From assembly GCA_014381035.1 (NCBI GenBank), contig JACMIS010000696.1:1-8110 (forward strand): 8,110 nt of DNA, read 5' to 3'. The position numbers and the translations under genes were made by a program. The notes beneath the pieces are model-generated. The model was not told where the DNA came from. It made no database searches and was given only the letters and a program-made list of their open reading frames with translations. The stretch is from Armatimonadota bacterium (GTDB lineage: Bacteria > Armatimonadota > Armatimonadia > Armatimonadales > Armatimonadaceae). Of this stretch, positions 1 through 6,177 are shown one piece after another (the first letter of the stretch is position 1; each line of letters starts with the position of its first letter).

Positions 1-533
1 CGCCACTTGACGGTCCCCTCCGGCTCGCCGGTAGCGCGAGCCGCCTCCGCGTAGGTCAACTGTTGGGAAACGATCAGCAGGAGCGCGACCCGTTCTCGCT
101 CCGGTAGTTGCGCCAGTGCCGCTGTCACCACGGCGGCGTCGGCGACACGCTCCTCGAACGGGCGGCGGTCATCCGGCAGTTCGTCCGCGTTTTCGTCCGC
201 GTTTTCGGGCGGTGCCAAGGCGCGGCGGGTGGTGTCGCGCCAGCGGCGGGTCGCGATCCCGAGGAGCCAGGCGAGAAAGCCCGACTTACCCCGAAATCCC
301 GCCTGACTCCGATAGGCGGCTATGAAAGTATCCTGTACCAGATCTTCGGCGTCCGCGCGGCGTCCGCCCGTGAGCCTCAGTGCGTATCCCATCACCCGGT
401 CGGCATACCGCTGGTGCAACACACGGAACGGTTCCGCGCCTTCTCGCGCCGCCCTTGTGGCGATGCCATCGGGCGCGGTTGAGTCGGGTTCGGTGTTTAT
501 CTCGGGTGGCTCTGTCACGATAGAACGTCTCAT
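1..533 (-). CDS. ECF-type RNA polymerase sigma factor (C-terminus cut by window edge)
   Basis: Group IV sigma-70 factor that would direct RNA polymerase to a special promoter set. The frame runs off the left edge, so 177 complete residues are visible and the end of region 4.2 is missing. Region 2 lies at about residues 35-105: the hallmark AEDLVQDTF at 62-70, then the FLAWLLGIATRRWRD helix at 86-100 (promoter melting and -10 recognition). An acidic linker at 107-125 carries a duplicated ENAD. Region 4 starts near 133 with ALAQLPERERVALLL at 139-153 and continues into the helix-turn-helix LTYAEAARATG...GTVKW. Region 1.1 and a region 3 are absent, as in ECF factors. ATG at 533 is the only ATG/GTG/TTG between an in-frame TAG upstream and the conserved domain, except a GTG six codons in; neither has a clear ribosome binding site. 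It is transcribed away from kynU across a 155-bp gap. An anti-sigma gene, if any, would lie beyond the left edge. Confidence 0.9.
   Translation of the reverse strand, partial: MRRSIVTEPPEINTEPDSTAPDGIATRAAREGAEPFRVLHQRYADRVMGYALRLTGGRRADAEDLVQDTFIAAYRSQAGFRGKSGFLAWLLGIATRRWRDTTRRALAPPENADENADELPDDRRPFEERVADAAVVTAALAQLPERERVALLLIVSQQLTYAEAARATGEPEGTVKW
181..207. repeat. 12-bp tandem duplication inside the sigma gene
   Basis: The unit tcgtccgcgttt occurs twice in a row (181-192 and 193-204), with three bases of a third copy. On the coding strand it encodes ENAD-ENAD in the linker between sigma regions 2 and 4. It keeps the frame and lies in a non-conserved linker, so it is probably a neutral slippage event. 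Confidence 0.8.
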
Positions 534-655
534 ACCAGTAGTAGCGGGATCGTGAAAAATCGTTGGCGACGGCTACGCCAAAGAAGCGGAACAACATCAA
601 GTCGTCCAACTACCGATTTCCGTACCTTTGCCTGCGGGTGCTATGTCGTGGAACC

Positions 656-682
656 TTGATAATGCCCCCGGTACGCTATAAT
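656..682 (+). promoter_or_regulatory. Housekeeping-type promoter of the kyn operon
   Basis: A perfect -10 box TATAAT at 677-682 is preceded by TTGATA at 656-661, with a short 15-bp spacer. The A of the kynU ATG (689) is the seventh base after the -10 box, where a transcript normally begins. This predicts a leaderless kynU mRNA, in keeping with the lack of a Shine-Dalgarno sequence. The -10 box is strong evidence; the -35 assignment is weaker because of the spacer. Confidence 0.65.
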
Positions 683-688
683 ACGCCT

Positions 689-1972
689 ATGATTCCAGAA
701 CGTTGGGAGAATGTCGCACAGGCGTTAGACGCAGCCGACCCCTTGCGGTCGTTCCGCGAGCGGTTCTACCGACGCGCGGGCGAGATATATCTGGATGGCA
801 ACTCTCTCGGTCTGCTTTCGCGCGACGCCGAATCGTCGGTGCTGCGCGTTCTGGACGAATGGAAAACGCTCGGTATCGAGGGCTGGACGGCAGCCGATCC
901 GCCGTGGTTTTCGTTCTCGGAAACGCTGGCAAATTCCGTCGCGCCGTTGATCGGTGCCGACGCCGGCGAAGTGATCGTCACCGGTTCGACGACGGTGAAC
1001 TTGCACCAACTGCTCGCGACATTCTATGATCCTGCGGCGGTCAAAAGCCGGATTCTCGCCGACGAACTCAATTTCCCGTCGGATATTTTCGCTCTGCAGA
1101 GTCATCTGCGGTTGCGCGGGTTGAATCCAGGGGAGCATCTGGTACGGGTGCCGAGTCGGGACGGACGCACTTTAGAGGAAGACGATATCATCGCCGCTAT
1201 GACCGAAGGCAACGTGCAAATGGCGGTGTTGCCATCGGTAGTGTATACCAGCGGTCAGTTATTGGACATGAAGCGCATCACCCAGGCGGCACGGGATCGC
1301 GATATTTTGATCGGGTGGGATTGTTCGCACTCTATCGGTGCCGTCCCACACGCATTAAGCGAGTGGGGCGTGGACTTCGCGTTCTGGTGCCACTACAAAT
1401 ATCTGAACGCCGGACCGGGGAGCGTCGGCGGGCTGTATCTGAACCGGCGTCATTTCGGCAAGTCGCCGGGACTGGCGGGCTGGTTCGGGTCGCGCAAGGA
1501 CAAGCAGTTCGCGATGGAGCATACGCTGATCCCGGCGGACGACGCAGGCGCGATGCAGATCGGGACGCCGCACCTGCTCAGCCTCGCGCCGCTCGAGGGA
1601 ACGCTCCGCATCCATCACGAGGCGGGCATGGATCGACTCCGCGCCAAATCGCTAGCACTGACCGCGTTCCTGCGCGAACTGACGGAAGCCGAACTCGTCC
1701 CGCTCGGCGTCGGCGTAGCGACCCCGCCCGAACCGGAACGGCGCGGCGGGCATCTTGCGCTGATTCACCCGGAGGCGGCGCGGATCAGCCGTGCGCTACG
1801 CCGTGCCGGGGTGGTCCCCGACTTCCGCCCGCCCGACATCGTGCGGCTCGCCCCTGTGCCGCTCTATACGTCGTTCGCGGATTGCGTGGAAGCGGTCCGG
1901 CGACTGGAAGTGATTTTGGAAGCGCGGACGTATGAGGCGAATGAGGAGGGTGCGGCGGGACTGGTGACTTAG
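689..1972 (+). CDS. kynU: Kynureninase (EC 3.7.1.3)
   Basis: PLP-dependent fold-type I hydrolase that cleaves L-kynurenine to anthranilate and L-alanine (or 3-hydroxykynurenine to 3-hydroxyanthranilate) in the cytoplasm. The protein is 427 residues, normal for the family. Visible hallmarks are YLDGNSLG at 34-41, the phosphate-binding TGSTTVNLHQ at 98-107, the PLP-ring region WDCSHSIGA at 210-218, and the Schiff-base lysine K237 in HYKYLNAGPGS. IGTPHLLSLAPLEG at 291-304 and PDFRPPDIVRLAPVPLY at 377-393 follow. The frame stays open 42 codons further upstream, but those residues are not kynureninase-like and cross the promoter, so the ATG just after TATAAT is chosen. It is the first gene of an operon with kynB 33 bp downstream. 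One small departure is the histidine before YKYLN, where serine is more usual. Confidence 0.96.
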   Translation: MIPERWENVAQALDAADPLRSFRERFYRRAGEIYLDGNSLGLLSRDAESSVLRVLDEWKTLGIEGWTAADPPWFSFSETLANSVAPLIGADAGEVIVTGSTTVNLHQLLATFYDPAAVKSRILADELNFPSDIFALQSHLRLRGLNPGEHLVRVPSRDGRTLEEDDIIAAMTEGNVQMAVLPSVVYTSGQLLDMKRITQAARDRDILIGWDCSHSIGAVPHALSEWGVDFAFWCHYKYLNAGPGSVGGLYLNRRHFGKSPGLAGWFGSRKDKQFAMEHTLIPADDAGAMQIGTPHLLSLAPLEGTLRIHHEAGMDRLRAKSLALTAFLRELTEAELVPLGVGVATPPEPERRGGHLALIHPEAARISRALRRAGVVPDFRPPDIVRLAPVPLYTSFADCVEAVRRLEVILEARTYEANEEGAAGLVT

Positions 1973-2005
1973 TCGGACTCCTGATAGCCCGACCAGAACA
2001 ACACA

Positions 2006-2629
2006 ATGACAAAATTCTACGATATTACCATTCCGGTGCAGAACGGGCTGGCTGTCTGGCCCGGCGACACGCCGTATCGGTTTGCACTGGGCTGGGATAT
2101 GAGCACGGGCGCGTCGGTGAATGTCGGCGCGGTGACGATGAGTGCGCACACCGGAACGCATGTAGACGCGCCGTTCCATTTCGACCCGACCGGCGCGGGG
2201 GTAGACACACTCGACCCGTCTGTGTTTGTCGGTCCTGTCGCGGTAGTGGATGCTATGGGGCGAACCGAAATCGGGCGCGACGTTTTCGCGGGCGTGGATT
2301 TTGCCCGAACGCCGCGTGTGCTTGTCCGAACCGGCGTCTGGACCGATCACACGCGATTTCCCGATGCCGTGCCGATCCTCGCGGACGATGTTCCGGCATT
2401 TCTCGGCGCGAACGGTGTGCGGCTGTTCGGCGTGGACGTGCCGTCGGTGGATGCGATAGACAGCAAGACGCTCCCGATCCATCATGCCCTCGCCGCCCGC
2501 GGCATCACGATTCTGGAGTCCGCCGATCTGCGCGACGTTCCGCCCGGAGTGTATACACTGATCGCCCTGCCGCTACGCCTGGTCGGTGCGGATGCTTCCC
2601 CGGCCCGGGCGGTTTTGACAACACTATGA
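2006..2629 (+). CDS. kynB: Kynurenine formamidase, cyclase family (EC 3.5.1.9)
   Basis: Metal-dependent hydrolase that removes the formyl group from N-formyl-L-kynurenine, feeding kynurenine to the enzyme encoded just upstream. It has 207 residues, the usual KynB size. The metal-site signature HTGTHVDAPFHF is at 48-59 (H48, H52, D54, H58). GVDVPSVDAID at 142-152, the histidine pair 159-160 and E171 in ILESADL are further family landmarks. The N-terminal YDITIPVQNGLAVWPGD is typical of the cyclase superfamily. The start at 2006 gives the right N-terminus but has no good Shine-Dalgarno sequence. The TGA stop overlaps the next gene's ATG (ATGA). Together with kynU it gives two of the three steps from tryptophan to anthranilate; tryptophan 2,3-dioxygenase is not in the window. 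Other cyclase-family activities cannot be excluded, but the pairing with kynU makes KynB by far the best reading. Confidence 0.94.
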   Translation: MTKFYDITIPVQNGLAVWPGDTPYRFALGWDMSTGASVNVGAVTMSAHTGTHVDAPFHFDPTGAGVDTLDPSVFVGPVAVVDAMGRTEIGRDVFAGVDFARTPRVLVRTGVWTDHTRFPDAVPILADDVPAFLGANGVRLFGVDVPSVDAIDSKTLPIHHALAARGITILESADLRDVPPGVYTLIALPLRLVGADASPARAVLTTL

Positions 2630-2871
2630 ATGACACACTCACACCCTGCGTCAAAATATGCCGACTTAACGACGCGGGCACACTATGCACCGGTTGTGGC
2701 AGGACGCTCAGCGAAATCGGGAACTGGCGACGGATGACCGAGGGCGAACGTCGCCGGGTCATGGACCGGCTTGTGTCCGCCGCCGTTTCTAACGCGGATA
2801 CATCCCCGGCGTCCGAAGAACCCGCCCCTGTGCCTCGGTCAACCCTGGTCCGCCGACGTTCTCGCCCGTGA
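2626..2871 (+). CDS. DUF1289 family small cysteine-rich protein
   Basis: Small 81-residue protein of the DUF1289 family, which has no established biochemical role that I know of. The domain covers about residues 6-50: four cysteines in a C-x3-C-x8-C-x2-C pattern (C8, C12, C21, C24), then GRTLSEIGNWRRMTEGERRRV. The spacing suggests an Fe-S cluster or zinc site; this is inference. Residues 56-81 form a Ser/Pro/Arg-rich tail with no recognisable fold. The ATG overlaps the kynB stop as ATGA, so translation is probably coupled and the gene is the third member of the kyn operon. Its last 83 bases are antisense to the end of the dioxygenase gene. DUF1289 genes often sit beside unrelated metabolic genes, so membership in the operon does not prove a role in tryptophan breakdown. 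Confidence 0.88.
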   Translation: MNDTLTPCVKICRLNDAGTLCTGCGRTLSEIGNWRRMTEGERRRVMDRLVSAAVSNADTSPASEEPAPVPRSTLVRRRSRP

Positions 2872-3523
2872 TGTAGTGGCGCGACCATGCCATGTGGCGC
2901 GGGCAGTATTTCAAAAACAATGTCCTGCGTTCGTCCGCGCCGCGCCACGGCATCGTCCCATGCGTCAACGCTTCCGTGAACAGTATCGCGCTCCCCGCCT
3001 TTCCGGGGACGGCACGGACACAGGGCGCGGGATTTTCCAGATCGAGCCATTCTTTTGGTGCCCGGTAATTGCTTTTATGACTGCCAGGGATACAGCCGAA
3101 CCCGCCGTCGCCGGGATTCACGTCTTTGAGGTTGAACGCGGCGACCATTAAGCCGTTGTACATCTGCCCGTTCCGAAACACATAATACTGTGACGGATCG
3201 AACGGCGTCGCGCCGCCGTGCAACGTCGCGCCAATCGGACCCAGACCGGCGCGAATCACATCCACGTAGGCGTGATCAAGCCGATAATCCTCGCCGATCA
3301 TCTGCGTCAAATGGGGCGCGATGCGCGGATTGTCCAGCGTTTGGAAGTAGTCCTGCCCCCACGCCGCCGGACCGAAACGCTTTGTCCGCACGTCCGGGTC
3401 GGGCTCGCCCGCGAGCGTTTCATCAATGCGTCGGTTCAGTGTCGCGACCTGCTCGGAAGAAAAAGCGTCCTCGACGACGAGGTAGCCTTGCAGGTCAAAA
3501 AGAAATTGCTCTTGTTCGTTCAT
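2789..3523 (-). CDS. PhyH-like (phytanoyl-CoA dioxygenase fold) non-heme iron oxygenase with HxG in place of HxD
   Basis: 244-residue protein of the phytanoyl-CoA dioxygenase family, cupin-fold Fe(II)/2-oxoglutarate enzymes that hydroxylate or, rarely, halogenate small molecules. The N-terminus FLFDLQGYLVVEDAFS (7-22) is the usual family opening. The core holds LHGGATPFDP at 101-110, NLKDVNPGDGGFGCIPGSHK at 131-150, and TEALTHGTMPW at 183-193 followed by R199/R200. H188 fits the distal iron ligand and R199 or R200 the 2-oxoglutarate carboxylate. The motif at the proximal ligand position reads H102-G103-G104, without the aspartate of the canonical HxD. The substrate is unknown. The ATG overlaps the trmJ stop (ATGA), with a GGACGG-like Shine-Dalgarno about 10 bases upstream, so the two are probably co-translated. 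The 3' end overlaps the DUF1289 gene tail-to-tail. Confidence 0.88.
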   Translation of the reverse strand: MNEQEQFLFDLQGYLVVEDAFSSEQVATLNRRIDETLAGEPDPDVRTKRFGPAAWGQDYFQTLDNPRIAPHLTQMIGEDYRLDHAYVDVIRAGLGPIGATLHGGATPFDPSQYYVFRNGQMYNGLMVAAFNLKDVNPGDGGFGCIPGSHKSNYRAPKEWLDLENPAPCVRAVPGKAGSAILFTEALTHGTMPWRGADERRTLFLKYCPRHMAWSRHYITGENVGGPGLTEAQGRVLRTPGMYPR

Positions 3524-4302
3524 GAGTTTTTTCCGTCCTGCACGATGTTTCCGGTTTCGTCGCGGGGATTCCTTCTCTCACCGTGCCGCAGGTTCGTGTT
3601 CACTTTTCCGAACAAACCCATCAAAATCCCCATCTCTTGCGGCGTCATTTCCATGCGGCGAAACAGGTTCTTCACAACCCCGGGCACGTGCGCGGGCGAG
3701 CCTTCGCGCACAAAGCCACTTTCCGTCATCGCGGTGTCTAAAAGCCGGTCGAGTTGGAAGTAATCGTTCCATGTCGGCGACCCTCCAGGAGCACGCGGCA
3801 CGGTGAGCATGGCGTCGTCCGGGAGTGCTCTGGTGATTTCGTATAATACGAGGAGCACCGATTGCGCCAGGTTGAACGACGGGTTTTCGGCGGCGGACGG
3901 AATCCGGATAACGCGCCGACACTGGTTCAGATGCTCCTGTCGCAGACCGTTATCCTCCGGTCCGAATACGAGCGCGGTTTTACGCGCGACACGGTTCGGT
4001 AGGTCGCCGGTCCAATCGGGGAGTGTTGCGAGTAACGCCGGACTGATTCCGTCGCGACCGGACAGCCCGACGACTTCTGCTATGTCCGCGACCGCCGCCT
4101 CGAACGTTTCGTGGATGATCAGAGCATCCAGCAGCGGTGTGGCCCAGCACGCGGTCACCTCCGCTGTTCTGCGGTCGTACTCGCGGGGGGCGACTAAATG
4201 CAGGTGGCGAAACCCGAGGTTCATCATGGCACGGGCGACCGCCCCAACATTGAGGCTTTTTTCCGGTTCAACAAGTACGATGTGAAAATTATCATCCGTC
4301 AT
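3520..4302 (-). CDS. trmJ: TrmH/SpoU-family RNA 2'-O-methyltransferase, TrmJ-like
   Basis: SPOUT-class, SAM-dependent enzyme that 2'-O-methylates RNA; the TrmJ group modifies nucleotide 32 of the tRNA anticodon loop. It has 260 residues from the ATG at 4302. The three knot motifs are in order: LNVGAVARAMMNLGF at 17-31, LVFGPEDNGL at 111-120, and PSFNLAQSVLLVLYE at 141-155 forming the SAM-binding knot. The C-terminal helical extension (about 183-235, ending QEMGILMGLFGKV) is typical of TrmJ and argues against plain TrmH. The frame is open to 4413, but that extension would translate the palindrome, so it is rejected. There is no Shine-Dalgarno near the ATG; a TATATT nine bases before it could be a -10 box giving a very short leader. 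It is coupled to the downstream dioxygenase. Exact RNA target not provable here. Confidence 0.9.
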   Translation of the reverse strand: MTDDNFHIVLVEPEKSLNVGAVARAMMNLGFRHLHLVAPREYDRRTAEVTACWATPLLDALIIHETFEAAVADIAEVVGLSGRDGISPALLATLPDWTGDLPNRVARKTALVFGPEDNGLRQEHLNQCRRVIRIPSAAENPSFNLAQSVLLVLYEITRALPDDAMLTVPRAPGGSPTWNDYFQLDRLLDTAMTESGFVREGSPAHVPGVVKNLFRRMEMTPQEMGILMGLFGKVNTNLRHGERRNPRDETGNIVQDGKNS

Positions 4303-4331
4303 GGCTAAACAAATATATCGCTCTTTCCTGG

Positions 4332-4404
4332 TCTTTTTCGTTTGTCCTTCGCGGACGGCGCCAACGATGCGTTGGCGCCGTCCGCGAAGGACAAACGAAA
4401 AAGA
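4332..4404. repeat. Perfect 73-bp palindrome with 35-bp arms and 3-base loop
   Basis: The left arm 4332-4366 and right arm 4370-4404 are exact reverse complements, separated by atg at 4367-4369. Each arm runs from a pyrimidine-rich outer end (tctttttcg) through tttgtccttcgcggacg to the centre ggcgccaacg. The arm itself contains a small inverted repeat (gtcc-ttcgc-ggac) and the palindrome ggcgcc. It begins 5 bases after the stop of the DUF998 gene and ends 29 bases before the trmJ ATG, both on the minus strand. On either strand the T-run lies before the stem and the A-run after it, the reverse of an intrinsic terminator. It may still block transcription or protect mRNA ends. A small mobile repeat or an inverted duplication are alternatives. 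Confidence 0.95.
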
Positions 4405-4409
4405 GAAAA

Positions 4410-5126
4410 TCAATCATCGAGTCTTGGTCGCTTTGCTAACAGGAAAAAGCCTGTGCCAGCGAGTAATACGGGCAGGGGGTAGGCGACCACGCGTTCTATG
4501 CCACCTGCTCCCCAACCCAGATATTGACCGCTTACCAGCAGCCCGAGAGCCATGATACCGATACTCCCGGCGAGTAGGGAGAGGGTACCCAACAGGCGCG
4601 GCAGGACTCGGCTTTGCGTTGGTTTTTGCAGGATCGCCGTACCGAGCAGGATCATCCCGAGATTGCCCCCGATAAAGTGAACGCCTGCGCCGACATAATG
4701 GGTGACTACATGAACATCCACCGGCGCGAACCCCACCGCGATCACGCCTGCACTGGCGATAGCAAGCAGAGCAAGTGCGACGGTGGATAGGAGCCGCGCC
4801 GGGAACGCCGCGCGGTTGAGTGCCGCACCTCCGGCGATGAGTAATCCTTGCACGATAAACGAGGCGTTCATCGCGGCGTGCAGCGGGGAGCAGATATATC
4901 GCGTGGAGTCTGGCGAGCGGTTCGCGCATTCGACCGCGCCGAGATCGCTGATGTAGTTATCCGCCCAACTGTACGGCGTCGTCCAACCGTTGCGAACGAT
5001 CTGCTCGACGACAAAGTATTGCAAGCAAAGGCACCACAACACCGCCCCGACAATGCGGGGGAGGGAACTGTGTTGCGGACGAACGGTCAGCTCGCCTTCC
5101 GGTGTCGAAAACTTCTTCATCGCCAT
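4410..5126 (-). CDS. DUF998 family six-helix membrane protein
   Basis: 238-residue integral membrane protein of the DUF998 family, whose function is not established. About six hydrophobic segments are visible near residues 25-43, 83-103, 111-133, 148-166, 175-197 and 210-231. Family landmarks are YSWADNYISDLGA at 52-64, where the first periplasmic loop begins, and CSPLHAAMNASFIVQG at 79-94 at the start of the second helix; VDVHVVTHYVGAGVHF at 136-151 holds several histidines. C68 and C79 in the first loop could form a disulfide. Two starts are possible, ATG at 5126 and ATG at 5120; the first has a weak GGCGG about 9 bases upstream and is used here. It is divergent from the DUF1206 gene across 180 bp, and the long palindrome lies immediately after its stop. 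Confidence 0.85.
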   Translation of the reverse strand: MAMKKFSTPEGELTVRPQHSSLPRIVGAVLWCLCLQYFVVEQIVRNGWTTPYSWADNYISDLGAVECANRSPDSTRYICSPLHAAMNASFIVQGLLIAGGAALNRAAFPARLLSTVALALLAIASAGVIAVGFAPVDVHVVTHYVGAGVHFIGGNLGMILLGTAILQKPTQSRVLPRLLGTLSLLAGSIGIMALGLLVSGQYLGWGAGGIERVVAYPLPVLLAGTGFFLLAKRPRLDD

Positions 5127-5290
5127 GATATTGCCGCCAATACTGTTTCGTCGCCCGAACTACCGCCCGAAGTCAGGAATCTCCCGATATTCGACAACGC
5201 ACACCCGTAACCCATCTGTGTTTTTTTGAGAACATTCGCTTTGTTTTGGGTACAAGCAGACAGGAAGGAACCTTACTTCCTCCCGGTTTC

Positions 5291-5296
5291 AAGGAG
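5291..5296 (+). promoter_or_regulatory. Strong ribosome binding site deciding the DUF1206 start
   Basis: AAGGAG sits 10 bases before the ATG at 5307. It decides between this start and an in-frame ATG at 5226, whose first 27 codons encode a non-conserved, basic stretch unlike the family. It is the clearest Shine-Dalgarno in the window. Confidence 0.8.
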
Positions 5297-5306
5297 ATCG
5301 AATATC

Positions 5307-6161
5307 ATGGTGAATGCTACGCCGTCTCGTGACGCAATCAAAGATACAGTCGAACCGGCGGTCCGGCAAGCCGGACCGTGGGTCGAGAAATTAGCCCGTA
5401 TGGGATACGCCGCCAAAGGCGTGATTTATATGATTATCGGCATGCTGGCATTGCAAGCCGCGTTCAGTTCCGGTGGTAAAACGACCAATAGCGAGGGTGC
5501 GCTGGCGACCATCGTAGAGCAGCCGTTCGGTCGGGTGCTATTGGGCGTGGTCGGCGTCGGGCTCGCCGGGTACGCCCTCTGGCGGTTTGTTGCGGCGGCG
5601 ATTGACGCCGAAAACGAGGGTAGTGATGCGAAGGGGATCGCGACGCGGCTCGGCTATGTCATCAGCGGGATCGTGTATGCCGTTCTTTCGTTTACAGCGT
5701 TTCAGATCATCGGCGGCACGGCGAGCGGCGACGGCGGCAACAGCGGGACGCAGGACTGGACCGCCCGGCTTCTCGCCGCGCCGTTCGGACAATTGCTTAC
5801 CGGGCTTGCCGGTGCGATAGTCATCGGGTCAGGCTTGCGACAAATGGTAAAAGGCTACAAAGGTGATTTCAAAAAGGACCTTGAACTGGGCGAGATTCCG
5901 CCAGCGCAACAAAAGTCGGTCGTCAGCATCGGGCGTGCCGGCTATATCGCCCGTGGGATCGTTTTCGCGATCATGGGCGGCTTCGTGATCAATGCCGCGA
6001 TGAACGCCGACCCGAGACGGGCGAAAGGGTTGGGGAGCGCGTTGGACCTTCTGGCGCAACAACCGTATGGTCCCTGGGTGCTAGGCATTGTCGCCGCCGG
6101 TCTGGTTGCGTATGGCGTCTTTATGATCGTCGAAGCCCGCTACCGCCGTTTCGCGGTCTAA
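5307..6161 (+). CDS. DUF1206 membrane protein with three internal repeats
   Basis: 284-residue integral membrane protein built from three copies of the DUF1206 unit at about residues 29-100, 111-182 and 208-281. Each copy starts with a GYxxxGxxY/F motif: GYAAKGVIY at 33-41, GYVISGIVY at 116-124 and GYIARGIVF at 212-220. Each goes on to a (Q)P(F/Y)G motif or a PFG variant (EQPFG, AAPFG, QQPYG), then a second glycine-rich helix. That gives two membrane helices per unit and six in all, near 36-53, 76-97, 117-136, 160-178, 216-232 and 257-276. The N-terminus (1-30) is soluble. The family has no established function that I can name. The gene stands alone, divergent from the DUF998 gene, with a hairpin 16 bp after its stop, so it is probably monocistronic. 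Confidence 0.92.
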   Translation: MVNATPSRDAIKDTVEPAVRQAGPWVEKLARMGYAAKGVIYMIIGMLALQAAFSSGGKTTNSEGALATIVEQPFGRVLLGVVGVGLAGYALWRFVAAAIDAENEGSDAKGIATRLGYVISGIVYAVLSFTAFQIIGGTASGDGGNSGTQDWTARLLAAPFGQLLTGLAGAIVIGSGLRQMVKGYKGDFKKDLELGEIPPAQQKSVVSIGRAGYIARGIVFAIMGGFVINAAMNADPRRAKGLGSALDLLAQQPYGPWVLGIVAAGLVAYGVFMIVEARYRRFAV

Positions 6162-6177
6162 GGTAACCCCACTATCT

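Noticed and set aside
563..581. Small hairpin TTGGCG...CGCCAA in the sigma/kynU gap
   Set aside because: Only a 6-bp stem, upstream of the kynU promoter, with no conserved regulatory pattern.
563..688. N-terminal extension of kynU by 42 codons from an ATG at 563
   Set aside because: It would translate the TATAAT promoter, has no family similarity, and the kynureninase sequence begins naturally at MIPERW.
1796..2485. 229-codon open frame on the minus strand across the kynU end and kynB
   Set aside because: Composition is Arg/His-rich with no domain, and it is antisense to two clear enzymes; a GC-driven shadow.
3218..3763. 181-codon plus-strand open frame opposite the oxygenase and trmJ
   Set aside because: Antisense to two recognisable proteins, with no domain of its own.
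4332..4404. Reading the long palindrome as a classical Rho-independent terminator
   Set aside because: The stem is followed by an A-run, not a U-run, on both strands.
4303..4413. N-terminal extension of trmJ through the palindrome
   Set aside because: The residues are basic and unlike the family; the SPOUT domain starts just after the ATG at 4302.
5248..5253. GGGTAC resembling a general-stress sigma -10 box
   Set aside because: No GTTT-type -35 at the required 12-16 bp spacing.
5268..5294. ECF-like promoter GGAACCT...TCAAG upstream of the DUF1206 gene
   Set aside because: The -10 would overlap the AAGGAG ribosome binding site, so the transcript would begin after it. The match to the E. coli sigma-E pattern is probably chance.
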